From the NCBI GenBank assembly GCA_964408455.1, contig CAYOZN010000003.1, positions 1 through 64,000 on the forward strand: DNA of 64,000 nucleotides, written 5' to 3'. The stretch comes from CAYOZN01 sp964408455 (GTDB lineage Bacteria > Planctomycetota > Phycisphaerae > UBA1845 > UTPLA1). This document shows, piece after piece, positions 42,940 to 51,820 of the stretch. Position 1 is the first letter of the stretch. Each line of letters starts with the position of its first letter. The notes beneath the pieces were generated by a model. That model saw only the letters and a list, made by a program, of their open reading frames with translations, ran no database searches and had not been told where the DNA came from. A program made the translations under genes and the position numbers.

Positions 42940-45093
42940 ATGGCCGAATTCGTCGCGAATTCCAAGGAATGGCAGGACGTGCCACAGACAGGGCACTCAA
43001 TCGTCCATGCCGCGGTCGGCCTGGCTGCGGTCATAACGGTGGCTTGGTTGACGCGACTCTTGCTGTGGGTGGGATTTCAAGGATCGGACGACATTGCGGC
43101 ATTTCACATGGCCAAGGCTCTTGCCGAAGGCTCCCTTCGTCCCGATGCGATCATACAAAATCTCGTGGCGGCGCTTCGATATGGACTGACGCTTCCGGTA
43201 GCATTGCTTTTCTACCTGTTTGGCAACACAGAAAATGTCGCGGTCTCCTATGTTCTTTTTACGTCGCTTGTCGGCGTGGCAGCGGCGTGGGATATCACCC
43301 GTCGCCTCACGAAAAGTCTGCCGGCCGCGCACTTCGCGGGGCTGTTGCTCGCGTTCTCCTCGCTCGATATTGGGTATAGCACCATATTCTACCCAGACAC
43401 GCCCATGGCTGCATACAGCTTGGTCTCGCTATGGTGCGTCGTCACGGGCTATGCGCCTTGCAGACTGGGTCGCTTGCGGCTTTTCCTTGCGGGCGCCTGC
43501 GCCGGATTCGTGTGGATGCACAAAGAGGCAGGTGCGCAGCTTGCGATTGCCCTGGCGCTATGGGGCTTCGCAGTGCTGACGGCCCGACAGTTCCGACCGC
43601 GCTTGCTGCTGATCGGCGTCGGTTTCTTGGTCGTATTTGCCGCTGAGCACATTTTGATGGCAATGGCCTTTGATGATCCTTTTTATCGTTGGGCGTATGT
43701 AATCGAAGCCAGCCTCGACAATGCAGCGGAACGGGCCCTTGCAACGGGTCGCGAGATCTCATGGATCGAGCGACTCACTGATTTCTCGTTCCATTTCGCT
43801 CGCAAGCAACCTTCGTTTGTGATCATCACCGGACTGGGCCTCATTGCGACATTCATTTTGTCATGGCGAAAGCGACGCGACGTTGCGATTCTCCTCGTTT
43901 GCGTCTATGCAATAACAGTCTTCATGATGAGAATCCCCGAGCTGACGCAGACATACTCGTACCAGCCCCGGAGGCTTGTGCCTCTTGCCGGCCCGACGGC
44001 CATCCTCATGGCCGTTTTCCTCGATCAGTTCCGCCGCCAGCGAATGGCGAGGGTAACGGCCGCCTACCTCTTGTTGTTGCTTCAGTTTGTCACGCTCGTG
44101 AAGTTCGACGTATCGGTCATTCGCAGGGACGCATCAAGAATTGATGTGGAGCGACAACTGCACGCCTGGATGCGCGCTGATCCCGAGCTGGTGCGCAAGC
44201 GCAAACTCTATGTCGACGACCGGACCTACATGATCCTTTATCTGCTGATCGGCTCTAGCAATCTCGAGCAGCAGGGTCTGCTGTGCTGGAACAATCGAGC
44301 GCCGCTCGGCGGTCCCCTGACCGAGGGCTTGATCTCGCCCGGCGCATTTTACTTCGAGAATTGCAGGCTCCTCAATTGGCTCGCGCCCTACCGGCACCGC
44401 GAGAAGGGATTTGAGAAGTACTTTGCCGATATACCGCCGTCCTGGAACCTGATTGCCATCTTTCAACACCCGCTGGCCCCGAGTTATAACGGCGCGCTAT
44501 ACGAAGTTTGCGACGACCAGGGGGCGGTAGACGAGAGGACATCGCCGTTCCTAGCACGCCTCGATCAGGCCCTGGGTCTAAGAGGGCGACATCGCCCAGA
44601 AAAGGGCATGCACCACGGCTGGTACGTGAACGACGACGCGGTGGACGCCCGGATGTCCCCAATTCCTTCTGAAGGCGGTCATCCGGGTCTTGCGATCGAC
44701 TTTCGCAAAGGGACCCGGCTCACGCTCGTCTCAGGTGGTGGCATTACGAAGGCACCGCCAAAAACGCTGATCTGCGCCGCCAACGAGCGGTTTGCCCTGA
44801 CGATACCTGTGGAGGTCGATCTTCGATCGATAGCAGCAAAATGGACTGATTGCACCGTCAAAGTGGTGGGTTACAAGGCGAGCGGTCCGCGTAAAATCAT
44901 CTACGCGCGAAAGTACCGCTTGTTCTACCCCGAACAGACATTGCGCGCCTACGTCGCGCCGGAATTCGACCTGTACGGCATTCGAGTCATGATCGAACTC
45001 GCCGACACCGGTCGCTACGAACTGCATCCGCCCCGGTTCATGGCCGTTAAGCCGCGCGATGCCCAGAATCAGAGCCGCGCGGCGTTGCATTAG
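42940..45093 (+). CDS. GT-C-type membrane glycosyltransferase, second copy
   Basis: A 717-residue polytopic protein. The first loop has VGFQGSDDIAAFHMAKALAE with the acidic pair, and ten or more helices follow, including AGACAGFVWMHKEAGAQLAI, which mirrors the AYMAKETG segment of the 28557 protein. A C-terminal soluble part of about 320 residues follows (EGLISPGAFYFENCRLLNWL). The two proteins share layout and these landmarks but are strongly diverged. This gene is less GC-rich than its neighbours, like the 35836 gene. It probably transfers a polyprenyl-phosphate sugar in the periplasm. It ends the rightward polysaccharide run. Confidence 0.72.
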   Translation: MAEFVANSKEWQDVPQTGHSIVHAAVGLAAVITVAWLTRLLLWVGFQGSDDIAAFHMAKALAEGSLRPDAIIQNLVAALRYGLTLPVALLFYLFGNTENVAVSYVLFTSLVGVAAAWDITRRLTKSLPAAHFAGLLLAFSSLDIGYSTIFYPDTPMAAYSLVSLWCVVTGYAPCRLGRLRLFLAGACAGFVWMHKEAGAQLAIALALWGFAVLTARQFRPRLLLIGVGFLVVFAAEHILMAMAFDDPFYRWAYVIEASLDNAAERALATGREISWIERLTDFSFHFARKQPSFVIITGLGLIATFILSWRKRRDVAILLVCVYAITVFMMRIPELTQTYSYQPRRLVPLAGPTAILMAVFLDQFRRQRMARVTAAYLLLLLQFVTLVKFDVSVIRRDASRIDVERQLHAWMRADPELVRKRKLYVDDRTYMILYLLIGSSNLEQQGLLCWNNRAPLGGPLTEGLISPGAFYFENCRLLNWLAPYRHREKGFEKYFADIPPSWNLIAIFQHPLAPSYNGALYEVCDDQGAVDERTSPFLARLDQALGLRGRHRPEKGMHHGWYVNDDAVDARMSPIPSEGGHPGLAIDFRKGTRLTLVSGGGITKAPPKTLICAANERFALTIPVEVDLRSIAAKWTDCTVKVVGYKASGPRKIIYARKYRLFYPEQTLRAYVAPEFDLYGIRVMIELADTGRYELHPPRFMAVKPRDAQNQSRAALH

Positions 45094-45254
45094 AAATTGC
45101 TCACGTATCGACCCTGGTGTTTCAAAGCCCGTCCAATCGCCCTATAACTCCGCGGCATTCGTCTGCCCCGCAGTCCATGATTTTCACTTGCCTTCCCTCT
45201 ACAATACGCTCCGTCCGTCACCACCCACGCGCCTAGCCGCCTCCGGAGCCCGCG

Positions 45255-45980
45255 ATGAGCACCGCCGACATCGAACTTTCCAAGGTCGTCAAGGTCTACT
45301 ACAAGGACCGCATCGAAATCCCTGTCCTTGACGGTCTGAATCTGAAGATCGCCGCGGGAGAATTCGTCACGCTGATGGGCCCCAGCGGCTCGGGCAAGTC
45401 CACCCTGCTGCACCTCGTCGGCGGGCTCGATTCCCCCACCGCCGGCAGCGTGCGCGTCGGCGACGCGCACATCGAGAACATGACCGATCAGGAGCGCACA
45501 GCCTGGCGAAGCCGCCACGTGGGCTTCATCTTTCAGATGTATCACCTGGTGCCGGTGCTGACGGCGGCGCAGAACGTCGAACTGCCGCTCCTGCTCTTCA
45601 AAATGCCCGCGCGGGAGCGCCGCGAGCGCGTGAACACCGCCCTCAACGTCGTCGGCCTCGGCGATCGCACCGATCACCGGCCCAACCAGCTCTCCGGCGG
45701 TCAGGAACAGCGCGTGGCCATCGCCCGCGCCATCGTGACCGATCCGGATGTGATCCTCGCCGACGAGCCCACCGGCGATCTGGACGCGAAGACGTCGGAA
45801 GAAATTCTCGATCTCTTGAACCTGCTCAACGACGAGTTCCACAAGTCGATCCTGATGGTCACCCACGATCCGCGTGCCGCCAGCCGCGCCGGTCGCACGG
45901 TGCACCTGGAGAAGGGCGTGCTGGAGCGGGAGGAAATCAACCCGAACCGCGCCCGCCGCGCAACGCCGGTGGGCGCTTAA
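45255..45980 (+). CDS. ABC transporter ATP-binding protein (MacB/LolD type)
   Basis: A 241-residue ATPase. Walker A is MGPSGSGKSTLLH (about residues 41-53), followed by GGLDSPTAGSVRVGD, the Q-loop region FIFQMYHLVPVLTAAQNVEL, signature LSGGQEQRVAIARAI (about 146) and Walker B ILADEPTGDLD (about 168). The ILADEPTGDLD and LVPVLTAAQNV blocks mark the MacB/LolD/FtsE group, which powers FtsX-type permeases by mechanotransmission rather than direct transport. The signature reads SGGQEQ instead of the usual SGGQQQ. It is the only ATPase for four permease genes downstream. Confidence 0.92.
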   Translation: MSTADIELSKVVKVYYKDRIEIPVLDGLNLKIAAGEFVTLMGPSGSGKSTLLHLVGGLDSPTAGSVRVGDAHIENMTDQERTAWRSRHVGFIFQMYHLVPVLTAAQNVELPLLLFKMPARERRERVNTALNVVGLGDRTDHRPNQLSGGQEQRVAIARAIVTDPDVILADEPTGDLDAKTSEEILDLLNLLNDEFHKSILMVTHDPRAASRAGRTVHLEKGVLEREEINPNRARRATPVGA

Positions 45981-46016
45981 GTCATTTCGACGCCGTGGTG
46001 AACGAGGCAGACGCCC

Positions 46017-47186
46017 ATGACGCTCAGCTACGTCCTCATGCAGAACCTGCGGCGCAATCCGCTTCGAATGAGCCTGACGGCCGTCGCCTTCGCCCTGCCG
46101 ATGGCGATCTTCGTCGCCGCCATCTCGCTGGTCGTCGCACTGGCCCAGATGGCCGCCAACAACGAGAAGGAGCTGCGCCTGGGCGTCCATCACAAGACGT
46201 CGCTCGTCAACACATTGCCCGAGGGCATGCGGCGCAAAATCGAGGGGCTTGATCCCGATCGGCGGAATTTGACGGCCGTCTGCGGCATGCAATGGTTCGG
46301 CGGACGGGTTCCCAACACGCAGAATACGCTGACCAGCCTCGCCGCCGATGCCGACACCTTCCCCACGGTTTACAGCGACACACGCATGACACCCGCCGAG
46401 GTAGAGAAGTGGAACCGGGACCGGCAGGCCTGCGTCGTGGGCCAGAACCCGGCCGAGGCCTACGGCTGGAAGGTTGGCGATCGCATCACGCTGGAAAGCA
46501 CGGTGCCGCCCTATCTCAAGCTTGAATTTCGCATCGTCAAGGTGCTCGACAACAAGGAACGGGCCAACTTCTTCTGGTTCCGCCGCGACTTTCTCGTCGA
46601 GTCGCTCAAGGAGCAGGGCATCGACGATGCACGCTGCAACATCTTCTGGGTAAAGTGCAATTCGGCCGTCGCCCTGCGCGATCTTCAGCGGCAGATTGAC
46701 GCCCTCTTCGCCAACACGCCCGATGAGACCAAGAGCGAAGATGAAAACACCTTCGGCGCCAACTTCACCCAGGCCGCCGGCAATATTCCCGGCCTGATGC
46801 AGGCCATGTCCATCGTGGTGGTCGTCGTCGTCGCGATGGTCGCCGGCAACACCATGATGATGAGCTTTCGCGAGCGCACGCGCGAACTGGCCGTCTTCAA
46901 GGCCATCGGCTTTCAGTCGCGGCGCATCTTTCAGATCGTCATTGCCGAAAGCATGATGCTCGCCCTCGGCGGCTCGCTGATCGGCATCCTGCCGGTGTCG
47001 CTGTTCCTCTGGCTGAATCCGGTCACATTGCGACAGGCCGGGCCGGTCGGCTCACTGGAAATCTCGTGGCTCGCGGTCATGATTTCGATCGCCATCGCAC
47101 TGGTCGTCGGTGTGCTGGCAGGCTTCTGGCCGGCATATCAGGCGATGAAGCTGCGCACGACGGACGCCCTGCGCCGCGTGGCCTAA
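46017..47186 (+). CDS. FtsX-like ABC permease, type A copy 1
   Basis: A 389-residue permease with one N-terminal helix, a large periplasmic domain and three C-terminal helices, the MacB/LolC layout. The start is LSYVLMQNLRRNPLRMSLTA and the C-terminal FtsX domain begins MSIVVVVVVAMVAGNTMMMS, then FRERTRELAVFKAIGFQSRR, the coupling helix that contacts the ATPase. It follows the ATPase by 36 bases. It is paralogous to the protein at 48682 (shared NPLR start, WNRDRQA, GWKVGD, PDETK-x-x-DE). It probably extracts or moves an envelope lipid, lipoprotein or peptide. Confidence 0.88.
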   Translation: MTLSYVLMQNLRRNPLRMSLTAVAFALPMAIFVAAISLVVALAQMAANNEKELRLGVHHKTSLVNTLPEGMRRKIEGLDPDRRNLTAVCGMQWFGGRVPNTQNTLTSLAADADTFPTVYSDTRMTPAEVEKWNRDRQACVVGQNPAEAYGWKVGDRITLESTVPPYLKLEFRIVKVLDNKERANFFWFRRDFLVESLKEQGIDDARCNIFWVKCNSAVALRDLQRQIDALFANTPDETKSEDENTFGANFTQAAGNIPGLMQAMSIVVVVVVAMVAGNTMMMSFRERTRELAVFKAIGFQSRRIFQIVIAESMMLALGGSLIGILPVSLFLWLNPVTLRQAGPVGSLEISWLAVMISIAIALVVGVLAGFWPAYQAMKLRTTDALRRVA

Positions 47187-47196
47187 TGCGGGAGGA

Positions 47197-47345
47197 AATG
47201 AAAAATGCAAAATGTAGAATGTAAAATGCTGAATCCTGCAACTTGGCGTGTCCCCTTACCCCGGAATATGAACCGTGATGAAATATTCGCAACTTGCATT
47301 TTGAATTTTGAATTTTGAATTTTGAATTCATCATTTTTCATTCAT
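47197..47345. repeat. AT-rich palindromic element with heptamer repeats
   Basis: An AT-rich island between two GC-rich permease genes. AATGAAAAATG (47197-47207) is repeated inverted as CATTTTTCATT (47332-47342). Near the right end, TTTTGAA occurs four times in tandem (47299-47326). The right end CATTTTTCATTCAT (47332-47345) and the inner GCATTTTGAATT are identical to parts of the element at 62891-62999, so both belong to one family. It lies directly before the next start codon and removes any normal ribosome-binding site there. Confidence 0.75.
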
Positions 47346-47353
47346 CAGTTCTT

Positions 47354-48532
47354 ATGCCAATCAGCTATCACTGGCGCAACCTCCTGATCCGCAAAACCAC
47401 CACGGTGCTGACCGTCATCGTCATTGCGGCGGTCGTCGGCGTCTTCGCCTGGATGCTGGGTTTTCGCGGCGCCATCCAGCGATCCCTCTCCGTCGCGGGC
47501 GACGAGTCCAAGATCATCGTTCTCAAGAAGGGCGCAACCGCCGAGAGCAACAGCGCCATCCCCATCGACGAATACAACAAGCTCGGCCAGGTGACCGACG
47601 CCCTTCACGACGAAAAGACCGGCCAGCCCCTGCTCAGCCCTGAAATGATCGTCCAGGTCTCCCTTCCCCGCCTGAGCGACGGCGGCAGGACGTTTGCCAA
47701 CGTCGCGGTCCGCGGCGTAACCGAGGACGGCTTTCGCGTGCATACGAACGTGCGCCTCCTGGGCCAGCGGTTCTCCGTCGCCGAGCGGGAGGTCATCGTC
47801 GGCCTCGCCGCATCCAGGCAGTTCGGAGGCCTGAACATCGGCGACGTGATCAACATCGGCTATGGCGGCGATCGCGGCTACAAAGTCGTCGGCTACTTCA
47901 CCGCCGACGGCGGCCCCATGGAGAGCGAAATCTGGGGATATCTCCCATCGCTGATGAATGCCTACAACCGCAACATGTACTCCAGTGTGTCGTTTCGCCT
48001 GAAGCCGGGGGCCAGCGCGGAAGAGGTCATCGAGCAGATCGGCGGCCCTGCCATTCAGCTCGAAGCCAAGACCGAAGTCGACTACTGGAAGGAACAAACC
48101 AGGCTGATGGAGTTTTACATCGGCCTGACCGGCGCTCTGGTCGGCGTCATGGCCCTGGCCGCCATCTTCGCCATCGCCAACACCATGTATTCGGTCGTCG
48201 CCGGCCGCACGCGCGAGATCGCCATGCTGCGCACCATCGGATTTCGCGGCGGGCAGATACTCACCGGTCTGCTTGTTGAATCGATCATCATCGCGCTGGT
48301 GGGCGGCATTCTCGGCTGCCTGGGCTGTGCCGCGTACCTGAACCTGGTCGGCAACAAGAAGGACATGTTCGGCGCCACCACCTTCACCACGCTGGCCTTC
48401 GAGATTCAGCTCACCCCCGCCATCATCGCGATTGCGCTGGGGCTGGTAACGCTGCTGGGCGTTGCCGGGGCGATGATGCCGGGCGTCCGGGCCGCGAGGA
48501 TCGAGGTATTGACGGCCCTCAGAGAAGCATGA
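47354..48532 (+). CDS. FtsX-like ABC permease, type B copy 1
   Basis: A 392-residue permease starting MPISYHWRNLLIRKTTTVLT at ATG 47354; the frame continues upstream only into the AT-rich repeat. The periplasmic domain has NIGYGGDRGYKVVGYFTADG and the C-terminal domain has AAIFAIANTMYSVVAGRTRE, IAMLRTIGFRGGQILTGLLV, typical of FtsX/MacB. It pairs with the type A protein upstream, and both are repeated downstream (48682, 50648), which suggests heterodimers A+B. No ribosome-binding site is visible because the repeat abuts the start. Confidence 0.87.
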   Translation: MPISYHWRNLLIRKTTTVLTVIVIAAVVGVFAWMLGFRGAIQRSLSVAGDESKIIVLKKGATAESNSAIPIDEYNKLGQVTDALHDEKTGQPLLSPEMIVQVSLPRLSDGGRTFANVAVRGVTEDGFRVHTNVRLLGQRFSVAEREVIVGLAASRQFGGLNIGDVINIGYGGDRGYKVVGYFTADGGPMESEIWGYLPSLMNAYNRNMYSSVSFRLKPGASAEEVIEQIGGPAIQLEAKTEVDYWKEQTRLMEFYIGLTGALVGVMALAAIFAIANTMYSVVAGRTREIAMLRTIGFRGGQILTGLLVESIIIALVGGILGCLGCAAYLNLVGNKKDMFGATTFTTLAFEIQLTPAIIAIALGLVTLLGVAGAMMPGVRAARIEVLTALREA

Positions 48533-48681
48533 ACGGCCACATTCCCGCTTTGTCGCCGCGCATGGCGGTACTACAATCGGGTGATGTACTCGATGTTTGT
48601 TGGTGACAGCATGTTTGATCCTCGCCTGACCGCCGTTGCCGCGGATTGCCATTTTCGCCCGGTGTCGCCCGCCCCACGCCC

Positions 48682-49881
48682 GTGAACCTCCGTCTCGCAT
48701 ACCTGATTCGAAACCTCTCGCGCAACCCGCTGCGCACCCTGCTCACGTGCATGGCCGTGGCCCTGCCGATCGTCATCTTCGTGCTCTCGATGTCGGTGGT
48801 GGATGGCCTTCAGCGGTTTCTCGATAATTCTGCCAAACAGTTGCGCCTTGCCGTCACGCAAAAGACATCGATCGTCAATCCCCTGCCCGCCGGCCACCGA
48901 AAAAAGATCGAGGCGCTCGATCCCACGGGCAAGCGCATCGTCTCCGTGTGCGGCCTGCGATACATCGGCGGTCAGCGCCCGGGCGAGCCGGTGCCGCTCT
49001 CGACGCTCGCAGTCGATCACGACACGCTGGTCGCGGCCTTTCCCGAGCACAACCTGACGCCCGCGGAGATCGAGGCGTGGAACCGGGACCGGCAGGCCAT
49101 CCTCGTCGGCCGCGGCACCGCCGCCGATCTGGGCTGGAAGGTGGGCGATCTCGTCACGATCTATCCGTCGATTCCGCCCTTCGTGAACATCCAGTTTCGC
49201 GTGGTGTCCACCCTGCCGAATGCCGAGGATTTCGTCACCAACTGGTGCCGGCGGGACTACCTGGAGGAAATCCTGCGCAGAGAGTATCCCGACGCGGCGG
49301 CCAGCGGCGAGGGCGGCCCCTTCGATCAGGTGACCTTCATCTTCGTCCGCTGCGGCTCTCAGGCCGACGTCAACCATTTCCGCAAGCGCATCGATGAGAC
49401 GTTCAAGGGTTCGCCCGACGAGACCAAGACGCAGGACGAAAAGACCTTCATGAGCGAGTTCATCAGCCAGCAGTTCGACCTGCCCACCAATCTCTCGCTG
49501 CTGTCGGGTCTCACGGTGCTGGTCGCCGTGCTGGCCGCCGCCAACACCATGAGCATGAACTTTCGCGATCGCATCAACGAATTCGCCACGCTGAAGAGTC
49601 TCGGCTTCGGCGGCGGCTTCGCCTTCGCGCTCATCCAGACCGAGAGTCTGCTGCTGTGCGGCATCGGCGGCCTGATCGGTTCGCTGGGGCCCTATGTCGC
49701 GTTCACATATACGCCGCTTCGAAACGTGACGCTGCCCCTGATCCAGACGCTGGTAATCATGCCCGAGACCTGCCTCAAGGCGATGGGCATCGCCATCGGC
49801 ATCGGCATTCTCGCCGCCATGTGGCCCGCGTGGCTGGCCTTTCGCCTGAAGGTGATTTCGGCCCTGCGCGATTTGGGGTGA
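48682..49881 (+). CDS. FtsX-like ABC permease, type A copy 2
   Basis: A 399-residue paralogue of the 46017 protein. GTG 48682 is chosen since it gives an N-terminus aligned with copy 1 (LRLAYLIRNLSRNPLRTLLT against LSYVLMQNLRRNPLRMSLTA). The periplasmic domain shares PAEIEAWNRDRQAILVG and LGWKVGDLVTIYPSIPPF, and the FtsX domain has AAANTMSMNFRDRINEFATL, KSLGFGGGFAFALIQTESLL. The coupling helix differs from copy 1 at several positions (EFATLKSLG against ELAVFKAIG). It is followed by the hairpin array and assembly gap. Confidence 0.88.
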   Translation: MNLRLAYLIRNLSRNPLRTLLTCMAVALPIVIFVLSMSVVDGLQRFLDNSAKQLRLAVTQKTSIVNPLPAGHRKKIEALDPTGKRIVSVCGLRYIGGQRPGEPVPLSTLAVDHDTLVAAFPEHNLTPAEIEAWNRDRQAILVGRGTAADLGWKVGDLVTIYPSIPPFVNIQFRVVSTLPNAEDFVTNWCRRDYLEEILRREYPDAAASGEGGPFDQVTFIFVRCGSQADVNHFRKRIDETFKGSPDETKTQDEKTFMSEFISQQFDLPTNLSLLSGLTVLVAVLAAANTMSMNFRDRINEFATLKSLGFGGGFAFALIQTESLLLCGIGGLIGSLGPYVAFTYTPLRNVTLPLIQTLVIMPETCLKAMGIAIGIGILAAMWPAWLAFRLKVISALRDLG

Positions 49882-49919
49882 TCAAAATAATGTGCGGCAA
49901 CTCACAAACCCGCTGCTCA

Positions 49920-50208
49920 GAAAATCCGACCCCCACGGGGTCGAGTNNNNNNNNNNNNNNNNNNNNNNNNNNNNNNNNNNNNNNNNNNNNNNNNNNNNNN
50001 NNNNNNNNNNNNNNNNNNNNNNNNNNNNNNNNNNNNNNNNNNNNNNCCTCCAGCCCAGGGTTGCCCGCGAAGCGGGCTACCCTGGGTCAACGCCACGCCA
50101 CTGCCAAAAATCCGACCCCAACGGGGTCGAGTCCTCCAGCCCAGGGTTGCCCGCGAAGCGGGCTACCCTGGGTCAACGCCACGCCACCATTCAACCCCGA
50201 AGGGGTTG
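49920..50208. repeat. Tandem GC hairpin array interrupted by assembly gap
   Basis: The unit is 86 bases (50047-50132) and repeats from 50133 for 55 bases. Each unit has a nested hairpin, CCCAGGGT around CCCGC-GAA-GCGGG and ACCCTGGG, followed by a second one, GACCCCAACGGGGTC. Left of the gap another GACCCCCACGGGGTC copy is present (from about 49928). The right end carries a variant palindrome CAACCCCGAAGGGGTTG (50192-50208). The true number of units is unknown because the gap lies inside the array. It separates two permease genes of one operon. Confidence 0.8.
49947..50046. other. Assembly gap of 100 N
   Basis: Exactly 100 N, a conventional scaffold gap of unknown true length. It lies within the tandem hairpin array, which explains why the assembly broke here. 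The gene order across it is supported by the repeated A/B permease pattern. Confidence 0.98.
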
Positions 50209-50647
50209 TGTCACAATTTCAGGAGGATTGCGCAATCCACACCCCACTCCCGCAGGACGCAGATTCAACAAAATGCCGGCTATTCTGGCGGAACAGTGAG
50301 CACTATTAATGTGTAGAGGAGCAGTGGGCGGTGTCGCAGCGGCGCCAGGCGAATACTGTCACTTTTGCCCGGCGCGCCTCAGCGCGCTCCGGATTGCATC
50401 GGATTGCATCGCCTGTTTTTTTGATGAGGCGCCTCACCGGGGATCCTCAACGGGAGCTTCTCGATGCATGACCGACGCAGTCCGAAAAAAAAACTGGAAA
50501 AAATTTCGGCTCGCCAATTTCGCTTATGCCGGGCGGAGAAGACGGATGCTGGCGAGATCCGGCAATCCCTGAAACTTGGGATGAACAACCTTCCTTCGTC
50601 CCGCCTATCCTCGCCAACCATGTTCTCTTCATCCGAAAGTTGACGCA
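50209..50647 (+). other. Intergenic region with short palindrome
   Basis: No gene is recognised between the hairpin array and the next permease. It contains a ten-base tandem repeat (GGATTGCATC twice, 50391-50410) and, shortly after, a run of seven T and the perfect palindrome TGAGGCGCCTCA (50425-50436), which could be an operator or the base of a small hairpin. Their function is unknown. Confidence 0.4.
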
Positions 50648-51820
50648 TTGGCTCTCCCGCTGACCTACAACTGGCGTAACCTCTTCGTGCGACGCCTCAG
50701 CACGGCGCTCACCTTCTCGGTCGTCGCCGTTGTCGTCGGCGTCCTGGCCGTGCTGCTCTCCTTCACCGAGGGCATCAAGGCGTCGCTCCGCGCATCCGGT
50801 TCGCCGCGCAACATCATCGTCCTCACCACCGGGGCGACCGCCGAAAGCACCAGCCTGATCAGCCCCGAGGAATCGGGCCGCGTCGTCCAGACGCCCGGCA
50901 TCGGTCACGACGACACCGGGGCGCCGCTCATCAGCCGCGAGTTGTGCGTGCAGACGTCGATCCCGCGCCGCCGCCCGGATGGCAACCTGGCCAACGTCGC
51001 CGTCCGCGGTGTCGATCCCGTCGCGTGGAAGATCCACCGCGAAATGAAGATCGTCGCCGGCCGCCTGTTCGAGGAGGGCGCCGCCGAAATCATCGTCGGA
51101 CGGGCAGCCTCGGAGCGCTATCGAAACCTCGAGATCGGCGGAACGATCGAACTCGGTCGCACCGCCGCCCTGCCCTGCACGGTGGTCGGCATCTTCGAAG
51201 CCGAAGGCAGCGCGTTTGAAAGCGAAATCTGGACCTCGCGCGGACTCCTGTCGAATGCCTACGGACGCACCTTCGTGTCCAGCGCGGTCATTCGACTTGC
51301 CGACGGTGCCAATGTCGACGAAGCCATCGACTACATCCGCGGCCCGGCCGTCAATCTCAACGCTAAGACCGAGACCGGTTACTACGAAGACTTGTCTGCC
51401 AAATCGACTCAGATTGTGGCTTTGACGTCGGTGCTCATTGCCATCATGGCCACCGGCGCGGTCTTTGCCGTCGCCAACACCATGTACGCCGCCGTGGATG
51501 GTCGCCGCCGCGAGATCGCCATGCTGCGCACCATCGGTTTTTCCCGCTACGCCATCCTCACATCCTTCGTGGTTGAGTCGCTGATGATCTGCCTGATCGC
51601 CTGCGGGCTGGGCCTCGTGGGCGCCTCGTTTTTCAGCGGTTCTCGCCAGGACTTCTTATCGGACAGCACCTGGACGGTGCTGGCCTACGAGCTTCGGCTG
51701 ACGCCCCCCATCATCGCCGTCGCCATCATCGTCTCGACGCTGGTGGGCGTCGTGGGTGCCCTCGCACCGGCCGCGAAGGCCTCGCGCATCAGCATCCTTG
51801 AGGCCCTGCGAAAGGCATGA
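50648..51820 (+). CDS. FtsX-like ABC permease, type B copy 2
   Basis: A 390-residue paralogue of the 47354 protein from a TTG start (ALPLTYNWRNLFVRRLSTAL against PISYHWRNLLIRKTTTVLT). Shared landmarks: NIIVLTTGATAES, NLANVAVRGV, and in the FtsX domain AVFAVANTMYAAVDGRRREI, AMLRTIGFSRYAILTSFVVE. The gene ends in ATGA, overlapping the adaptor gene by four bases. With copy 2 of type A it forms the second permease pair. Charged residues in the coupling helix region match those of copy 1, so the single ATPase could serve both. Confidence 0.88.
   Translation: MALPLTYNWRNLFVRRLSTALTFSVVAVVVGVLAVLLSFTEGIKASLRASGSPRNIIVLTTGATAESTSLISPEESGRVVQTPGIGHDDTGAPLISRELCVQTSIPRRRPDGNLANVAVRGVDPVAWKIHREMKIVAGRLFEEGAAEIIVGRAASERYRNLEIGGTIELGRTAALPCTVVGIFEAEGSAFESEIWTSRGLLSNAYGRTFVSSAVIRLADGANVDEAIDYIRGPAVNLNAKTETGYYEDLSAKSTQIVALTSVLIAIMATGAVFAVANTMYAAVDGRRREIAMLRTIGFSRYAILTSFVVESLMICLIACGLGLVGASFFSGSRQDFLSDSTWTVLAYELRLTPPIIAVAIIVSTLVGVVGALAPAAKASRISILEALRKA

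Noticed and set aside
45177..45205. Promoter TACAAT before the ABC ATPase gene
   Set aside because: The -10-like box (45200-45205) has no acceptable -35 at 16-18 bases; too weak to call.
50047..50208. CRISPR array
   Set aside because: Repeats are adjacent without unique spacers, are themselves hairpins, and no cas genes are present.
49892..50299. Open frames running through the hairpin array and N gap
   Set aside because: The translations are the repeat read in frame, contain the N stretch, and have no start context; not protein genes.
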